Shown here: positions 30,426 through 36,201 of the stretch, piece after piece
Layout: the number at the start of each line of letters is the position of its first letter
How positions within the stretch are numbered: position 1 is the stretch's first letter
Assembly (NCBI GenBank): GCA_026993705.1
Contig: JALWSJ010000422.1
Coordinates: forward strand, 1-36,201
Length of the DNA: 36,201 nt
DNA from: Flavobacteriales bacterium
Lineage (GTDB): Bacteria; Bacteroidota; Bacteroidia; Flavobacteriales_D; Parvicellaceae
Direction: 5' to 3'
Notes under the pieces: model-generated
Told to the model about the DNA's origin: nothing
Databases searched by the model: none
What the model saw: only the letters and a program-made list of their open reading frames with translations
Program-made: the position numbers and the translations under genes

Positions 30426-31290
30426 GTAACTCACCTGATTCGTATTCTTCAATAATTTCCTCTGCAATTTCTCGTCCGATGTTTATAATTTCTTGAGCTT
30501 TAAAAAAATCAAACAACCCGCAAGCATCGTCAGAAATAGGGATATAAATATCGGGGGGAATACGTTCTAATTTTGCTTTTATGACTTGGTCTATCAATAA
30601 ATTAACAGACTTATCAATAAGTTCAAAATTATTTAAACTGGTTTTCAACTTCTTATACTTTAGCTCACCCAAGTACTTCTTAAACTTATTAACTTTTGCC
30701 TGTAAGTTCTCATCTTTATCAGCTCGTTTATAAAAAGGAACATTCGCTACCACATTTACAGCGACTAGAATATCATCAGGTGTTCTCAATACCCTGTCAA
30801 TTGGCAAATTATTAATTGTTCCCCCATCAACCAACAAAGTAGAATCTGTTTTAACAGGCGTAAAAACCGTTGGAATAGAAATAGAAGCACGTACCGCATC
30901 AAAAATAGGACCTTGTGTAAAAACAATCTCCCTTTTATTCATAATATCCGTAGCAATTGCGGTGTAGTTAATTCCCAATTTTTCAATATCTCGATTAGGG
31001 ATAAACTTTCTAAGTTCCTCAAATAAACGTTCTCCTTTGATAAAACCATAGGTGCTAAACGTAAAATCAACCAACTTAAAAATATCCACCTTATCAATGC
31101 TTGTAATCCATTCCTTAAACTCCGGTAATTTCCCCAATACATAAACCGCTCCGACAAACGCTCCCATAGAAGTTCCCGCAATCGAACGAATTTTATACCC
31201 ATGCTCCTCCAATACCTCAATCACTCCAATATGAGCAATTCCTCTTGCTCCACCACCGGAAAGCACTAAAGCTACATCTTTGTTTATCAT
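30403..31290 (-). CDS. Patatin-like phospholipase
   Basis: ALVLSGGGARGIAHIGVIEVLEEHG; GTSMGAFVGAVY nucleophile elbow; VDGGTINNLP Asp-Gly catalytic motif. Confidence 0.93.
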   Translation of the reverse strand: MINKDVALVLSGGGARGIAHIGVIEVLEEHGYKIRSIAGTSMGAFVGAVYVLGKLPEFKEWITSIDKVDIFKLVDFTFSTYGFIKGERLFEELRKFIPNRDIEKLGINYTAIATDIMNKREIVFTQGPIFDAVRASISIPTVFTPVKTDSTLLVDGGTINNLPIDRVLRTPDDILVAVNVVANVPFYKRADKDENLQAKVNKFKKYLGELKYKKLKTSLNNFELIDKSVNLLIDQVIKAKLERIPPDIYIPISDDACGLFDFFKAQEIINIGREIAEEIIEEYESGELPILSSDV

Positions 31291-32042
31291 TTTTTAGTCG
31301 ATTTACCTTGTTTGCTCACCATCTTAATAAAACCTATTTCCTTTTTCGTCAGCTCTCTAAATTTACCTCGTGTAACTTGGTCTTTTTTTATCCCTGCAAA
31401 AGCAGTTCTATCCAGTTTTTTTACCTCATATCCAAGATGCTCAAACATTCTTCTCACGATTCTATTTTTTCCCGAGTGCAAAGTAACCAAAACCACCTTT
31501 TTATTATTTCCGTTCTTTCCATATTCAGCTTTATCCACTTTCGTGTAGCCATCTTCTAGTTCAAAACCCTTCAGCAATAATTCTAAATCTTTATCTGACA
31601 CCCCCTTATCCAATTCAACCATATACGTTTTTTGCACATTGTAGCTTGGGTGTGTCAATCGTTTAGCCAATTGTCCATCATTCGTAAAAAGTAAAAGTCC
31701 CGTAGTATTTCTATCCAAACGCCCCACCGGATAAATACGTTCCGAACAAGCCTTATCCATAATATCCATCACCGTTTTTCTTCCCTCAGGGTCACTCGCC
31801 GTTGTGATATAATCTTTAGGTTTATTCAAAATAAAATACTTAAACCGCTGACGAGAAAGAGGCTTCCCTTTATACTGAACCAAATCTCTAGGCGAAACCT
31901 TAAATCCCATTTCTTTCACCACCTTACCATTCACACTAATCTCCCCATTCGCAATCAATTTATCCGCTTCCCTCCTCGAACAAATGCCAGCGTCAGCAAT
32001 AAATTTATTCAATCGAACCTCATAAGTATTCTTTGTTTTCAT
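31287..32042 (-). CDS. rRNA pseudouridine synthase, RluB/RsuA family
   Basis: S4 domain RLNKFIADAGICSRREADKLIANGEISVNGKVV; YPVGRLDRNTTGLLLFTNDGQLAKRLTHPS. Confidence 0.93.
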   Translation of the reverse strand: MKTKNTYEVRLNKFIADAGICSRREADKLIANGEISVNGKVVKEMGFKVSPRDLVQYKGKPLSRQRFKYFILNKPKDYITTASDPEGRKTVMDIMDKACSERIYPVGRLDRNTTGLLLFTNDGQLAKRLTHPSYNVQKTYMVELDKGVSDKDLELLLKGFELEDGYTKVDKAEYGKNGNNKKVVLVTLHSGKNRIVRRMFEHLGYEVKKLDRTAFAGIKKDQVTRGKFRELTKKEIGFIKMVSKQGKSTKK

Positions 32043-32115
32043 AGACCGGTAAAGATTTTCGGCAAAAATAGGACATTATTTGCGAGAAAGATAAGAAATC
32101 TACTAAATAGTTTTT

Positions 32116-32255
32116 GGGCGTTCCCATTACAGCATAAAAAAGCAGTTTCGCTACACAACACTACTTTTTAACGCTGTAATGGTCGGGCTATCCGCTATAT
32201 CTTTTGCCCTCCAAAAGGAGGGAGGGCAAAAGGATGCCGCTTCTATCCCTAACGC
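32116..32255 (-). repeat. Structured repeat A, copy E7 (subtype II)
   Basis: Reverse complement reads GCGTTAGGGATAGAAGCGGCATCCTTTT-GCCCTCC...GGAGGGC-AAAAGATATAGCGGATAGCCCGACC-ATTACAGCGTTAAAAAG...CTTTTTTATGCTGTAAT-GGGAACGCCC. Confidence 0.9.
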
Positions 32256-32403
32256 GAGTGGAATGAGGATTAAGAAAGTGAGTTTTAGTTTCTTGAGACG
32301 ATGAAAAATTCTTTTGCATAGCCCCAGCTATGGAAAATAATTTTGAAGAAGTATAAAGGAAGTAAAAACGTTTTATGGTTCTCATTATGCTCGCGTTAGG
32401 GAT
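32245..32403 (-). repeat. Module C, copy C3
   Basis: ATCCCTAACGCGAGTGGAATGAG...GTGAGTTTTAGTTTCTTGAGACGATGAAAAATTCTTTTGCATAG...GCTCGCGTTAGGGAT. Confidence 0.75.
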
Positions 32404-32521
32404 GCTTCCAACTAACGTAAAAATATCGTGCTGAATATCAAATAGTTATAAAATTGTTGTTTTTTACGTTAGCAACAAAACTCAACTGTTTTTTACACAG
32501 TCGCTTAATAATCCCTAACGC
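32393..32521 (+). repeat. Module B, copy B2 (~129 bp, inverted GCGTTAGGGAT/ATCCCTAACGC ends)
   Basis: GCGTTAGGGATGCTTCCAACTAACGTAAAAATAT...TTTTTTACGTTAGC...CAACTGTTTTTTACACAGTCGCTTAATAATCCCTAACGC. Confidence 0.85.
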
Positions 32522-32522
32522 C

Positions 32523-32619
32523 AGATTGTCTAAAAACCTAATTTACAGTAAGATTTATATCTGATTATCCATGTGTTATAATTCTTGTTTTCAAGTTTCT
32601 TAGGGTTTTTAGACAGTCT
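32523..32619. repeat. MITE-like inverted-repeat element (~97 bp)
   Basis: AGATTGTCTAAAAACCTAA ... TTAGGGTTTTTAGACAGTCT imperfect inverted ends. Confidence 0.6.
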
Positions 32620-32752
32620 GACGCAAGTGGAATGAGTGCATAGAAAGCGAATTTTAGTTTTCTTAAACAATGAAAAATTCTTTTGAGTATTCTTATACCA
32701 TTTAAACATAAAAACGTAATTTTATTATTTTCGTAAAAACTTTTAATCAACG

Positions 32753-33607
32753 ATGCTCAAAGACCTGACCTTAGGATTTCGTAGTTACATAATGGCTACA
32801 CGATTTATCATCAAACACAAACTGTGGGTTTATTTTTTCTTCCCGATGCTTATGTTCGTGTTCATTTATTACCTCGGTGTAACCTTTGAAGAATGGAAAA
32901 TGCAAGCATCCACTGCAACAACAGAAGATGATATTTGGATAAAAATAATTCGAGCTCTAGAATACGGACTATACACCGCCTTAGCCTTTATGGTCTTTAA
33001 GTTTATGCGTTATATCCTAATTATTTTGCTCTCGCCTGTACTCTCTATAGTATCCGAAAGAGTAGAAAGAATAATAGCAGGTAATGTCTATAAATTCAAC
33101 CTTAAACAACTAATTAAAGATATTAAGAGAACCATAAATCTATCCATCAGAAATTTAATTTGGGAATTTGGAACCGTTTATTCCATTTACCTCATTGTCG
33201 CTATTTTTTCTTGGGTATTTAGTATTCCCGAACACATAACGACAACTATTAACACTACCGTATCTATGTTAATTGGGTTTTATTACTACGGCTTTAGCTT
33301 CATCGACTACCTCAACGAACGAAGAAGATTAACCATCTCAGAAAGTGTAATTTTCGTAAAAAAACACAAAGGATTTGCCCTTGCTTTGGGGTCTGTTTTT
33401 ACCCTTTTGTTTCATTACACGAATATTTATTTTGTTTCTATCAAAGACGACTTAACGAGCAACGCCTTTTTGACGTTGGTAATTTTTTCTTCCGTAATAA
33501 TGTCCATTATTCCTATTATCACTATCGTTGCCGCCACATTGGGGGTACACGAATTAGTAGATTTAACTACAAATCCTTATGCGTTGAAAAACACCGAAAC
33601 AAAATGA
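32753..33607 (+). CDS. EI24/CysZ-like membrane protein
   Basis: MLKDLTLGFRSYIMATRFIIKHKLWVYFFFPMLMFVFIYYLG; several TM segments; ILLSPVLSIVSERVE. Confidence 0.75.
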   Translation: MLKDLTLGFRSYIMATRFIIKHKLWVYFFFPMLMFVFIYYLGVTFEEWKMQASTATTEDDIWIKIIRALEYGLYTALAFMVFKFMRYILIILLSPVLSIVSERVERIIAGNVYKFNLKQLIKDIKRTINLSIRNLIWEFGTVYSIYLIVAIFSWVFSIPEHITTTINTTVSMLIGFYYYGFSFIDYLNERRRLTISESVIFVKKHKGFALALGSVFTLLFHYTNIYFVSIKDDLTSNAFLTLVIFSSVIMSIIPIITIVAATLGVHELVDLTTNPYALKNTETK

Positions 33608-33730
33608 TTTAAGGTAAATATCTCTTTTCAATCATAATTACACCATAAAAACAAAATCTTTTCAACAAAACAACCAAAAATCATTAACAAGACTAAAAAA
33701 GTTATTTTTTTATTCACTGAAATAAATATA

Positions 33731-33764
33731 TTTGTTGTAAGGTATTGCATAGTAAATACTTTTG
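33731..33764 (+). promoter_or_regulatory. candidate Bacteroidota-type promoter (TTTG ... TAnnTTTG)
   Basis: TTTG at 33731 and TACTTTTG at 33757-33764, 22 nt apart, upstream of the 33824 CDS. Confidence 0.45.
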
Positions 33765-33823
33765 TTGTAAATATGCAGACTATAAAATAAACTTGATTAA
33801 AGTCAACTTCATAAACTGAAAAC

Positions 33824-35197
33824 ATGAAAAAATTATTACTGATAGCATTGTTATTCGGAATTGGAAATTCTTACGCTTCTATGGAGTACCAAAGCTATAG
33901 AGACACATCTAAAAACATCATCGAAGCTACCAAATTACAATTTAAAGTGGCAAACGGTATGGATATGTTCTATTCCTATAATTACAGAGGTGCTTTAAAC
34001 ACTTTTAGAGAAGTATTAGCTTTAGACGAAAAAAATGCTGGAGCCATGTTTGGAATCGCTCGTTGCCAGTATGCCCTCGGTAAATTTGATTTGGCAAAAG
34101 AATACATTGACCGTGCTATGAAAATTGATTCTACGGTTGATAGAGATGTTTATCTTATCCGCGGGCAAATTGAACACCGATTAGAACTGCTGGACGATGC
34201 GATTGCCGATTACGAAAAACACAAAGCAACACTGGACGGAAAAGAAAAATTAATTGAAGAATCTGGCGTTGACACTTATATTACTCAATGTGAATTTGCG
34301 AAAAAAGCCATGGCTAATCCTGAAGATGTTAAAATAACAAACATAGGAGGAGAAATAAATACGTCAGCTCCTGAATTTGCTCCTTGCATTTCGCAAGACG
34401 GGAGAATTTTGGTCTTCACCTCAAGACGTTCCGATACCAAAGGCGGAAACGTAGATAAGAATTTTGATTTTATGTACTATTCGGATATTTATATTTCCGA
34501 CTTGGATACCATTACAGGAAAATGGACAAAAGCAGTACCTGCTCACGGAAAAGTAAATACGGAGTTCCACGATGGAGCGTTAGGTTTTACCCCAAAAGGA
34601 AAAATGCTAATCTACCGAAACATTATGAAGGTAACCGGAAGCGGTGATATTTACGTTTCTAAAAGAAGTAAAACAGGTAAATGGGCAGAACCCAAACCTA
34701 TTTTGGAAAAAGAGGATAAAAAAATCAGCAAAAAAATTAACTCCAGCTATTTTGAGTCTTCTGCAACCATGACTGCTGATGGTAAGTTTATCTATTTCGT
34801 ATCGGAAAGACCCGGAGGATTGGGAAGAGCAGATATTTATGTAGTAGAAAAGAAAAGCGGAGCTTGGCAAGAACCAAAAAATATTGGAGCTACCATTAAC
34901 ACTAAAGGAGATGAAAAAAGCGTCTTTATTTCCTTAGACGGAAACACCATGTATTTTTCTTCCAACGGGTATAAAAATAGTTTAGGAAGTTACGACATCT
35001 ACGTTACACACAAAAAAGAAGACGGAACGTGGAGCGAACCCAAAAATATGGGCTACCCAATTAACACCACAAAAGAAGAAAAAACAATCTCGATAAGCCC
35101 CGATGGCAAAACCGCTTATGTAAGTGCTTATTACGACATCGACAGCAAAGGAAACGCAGATGTGTTTACCATTGATCTTTCTAAATTGAATAAATAG
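33824..35197 (+). CDS. Secreted TPR + PD40 (WD40-like) repeat protein
   Basis: Signal peptide; TPR segment AGAMFGIARCQYALGKFDLAKEYIDRAMKID; PD40 repeats ADGKFIYFVSERPGGLGRADIYVVEKK, LDGNTMYFSSNGYKNSLGSYDIYVTHKK. Confidence 0.85.
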   Translation: MKKLLLIALLFGIGNSYASMEYQSYRDTSKNIIEATKLQFKVANGMDMFYSYNYRGALNTFREVLALDEKNAGAMFGIARCQYALGKFDLAKEYIDRAMKIDSTVDRDVYLIRGQIEHRLELLDDAIADYEKHKATLDGKEKLIEESGVDTYITQCEFAKKAMANPEDVKITNIGGEINTSAPEFAPCISQDGRILVFTSRRSDTKGGNVDKNFDFMYYSDIYISDLDTITGKWTKAVPAHGKVNTEFHDGALGFTPKGKMLIYRNIMKVTGSGDIYVSKRSKTGKWAEPKPILEKEDKKISKKINSSYFESSATMTADGKFIYFVSERPGGLGRADIYVVEKKSGAWQEPKNIGATINTKGDEKSVFISLDGNTMYFSSNGYKNSLGSYDIYVTHKKEDGTWSEPKNMGYPINTTKEEKTISISPDGKTAYVSAYYDIDSKGNADVFTIDLSKLNK

Positions 35198-35218
35198 CTT
35201 GGTTATTTATATATTTAC

Positions 35219-36040
35219 GTTGCCCTTCATTAAGAAATAAAAAAGTTCTTTAAAATACTGACGATTAAGACTAAAACAAACGGATGGAGAAAAACTAAAC
35301 TTTTGTGCTAAATTTTGAGCGACAAGCCTTTTTAAAATTTTTGAGAAATTGAGTTTTTTAAACGATAAATCCGATGCAGTGCTTAACGAATAGAAAGAGC
35401 CTCAAACTGAATAAAGATTTGAACTGAAAGATTTTCTTTTAGAACTCTGCTAATCCGACAGTTTTTAGCAGTTTTTGAGAGAAGATTAAACCAGAGGATA
35501 AGAATTGAAAGAAACAGACTAAAACCCTAACGAAAAGAATTGACTAAGCACCGTGAGAACTGATTAAACAAACTCTTTAAATTTCTGTAAAAAATGACTG
35601 ATAATTAAATCTGATTCTTAGCTAATTGATTAAAACTGAAAATTAAATAAACGCAAAACATTCAACCAAATAAATCTAAATCATCAGGATATTTAAACAT
35701 TTCAAGTCTAGTAAAAGATATTTGATTAAACTTCTGTGAGAATTGACAAAAATAAACGGATAAGAATTTCTTAAGAAAGGAAACGATAATGAGTTAGAAA
35801 CGTTTGAAAATTAAGTTTAAAATAGGAGAGGAGTTAAAGTGATAAATCAAAAGAAAATGAGAATTAAGCACAAAAATTGAAATTGTTGATAAAAATTGAT
35901 ATTGAAAAATATGATAAGTCTTTAGATTTATGTAGCTTAGATGAGTTTTAGTGCTTTTCTAATTATTGAGGTGCTTAACCTAAGAATTGAAGAGAGCTGA
36001 ACGATAAAATTGAATAAAAATGAAGAATACGAAGGGCAAC
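35219..36040. other. Stop-rich noncoding tract with inverted ends GTTGCCCTTC / GAAGGGCAAC
   Basis: No ORF in the supplied track; 10-bp inverted repeats at 35219-35228 and 36031-36040. Confidence 0.6.
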
Positions 36041-36045
36041 ACAGC

Positions 36046-36085
36046 GTATAGCTCATAGCCGACTACCGTCGGCTACGAGCTATAC
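36046..36085. repeat. strong hairpin followed by CGTTAGGCG
   Basis: GTATAGCTCaTAGCCGAC-TACC-GTCGGCTAcGAGCTATAC, 18 paired positions with one mismatch. Confidence 0.85.
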
Positions 36086-36201
36086 CCACACGTTAGGCGT
36101 AATCAGAGAATAAGCAAATGAAACGATAAGAAAAACAGACTTTTAAAAAAAGGATAAAAACCCCAAAATTGAAAAGAGGAGATAACCTGAAAGTTTTCTG
36201 C

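Noticed and set aside
32188-32750. Minus-strand ORFs 32188-32385 and 32565-32750
   Set aside because: They lie in the repeat island (modules A/C/MITE-like hairpin) and show no protein family features.
36031-36098. Integron attC site
   Set aside because: GTTAGGC fits the attC right core and the hairpin is suggestive, but the left side (GGGCAAC) is not the complementary GCCTAAC core, and no integrase or cassette ORFs are visible.

Overview
This is a Bacteroidota (Flavobacteriia-like) chromosomal segment, mostly housekeeping genes on the minus strand: rpiB, grpE-dnaJ, a GGGP-synthase-like protein, a TonB-dependent receptor, recO, a PfkB kinase, a GHMP kinase, pyrG, mnmA, a DUF721 protein, an Xaa-Pro aminopeptidase, an asparagine synthase, an NAD-epimerase, a patatin and an rluB-type synthase. 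It also encodes two large T9SS-type secreted proteins (ASPIC/VCBS and PKD). A plus-strand group follows: a SIMPL protein, a TolB-like/Omp85-like fusion, a half-size TSUP permease, an EI24-like protein and a TPR/PD40 protein. The left edge holds an internally deleted ISAs1-like transposase. The most unusual signal is not coding. Seven full copies (plus one truncated copy) of a ~135-155 nt intergenic element share short conserved blocks (GCGTTAGGGATAGAA...CCTTTT-[hairpin 1]-AAAAGA...AGCCCGACC-[hairpin 2]-GGGAACGCCC). The two hairpins differ in sequence between copies but always remain base-paired, and the closing stem shows a compensatory change (GCGTT/AACGC in most copies, GCACT/AGTGC in one). 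Hairpin types are shuffled among copies. Two companion modules, called B and C here, share the GCGTTAGGGAT boundary and build compound islands. The elements lie at gene ends, one overlapping a stop codon. The last ~1 kb is a stop-rich noncoding tract with inverted ends and a strong hairpin. All calls come from reading the sequence; no database search was run.
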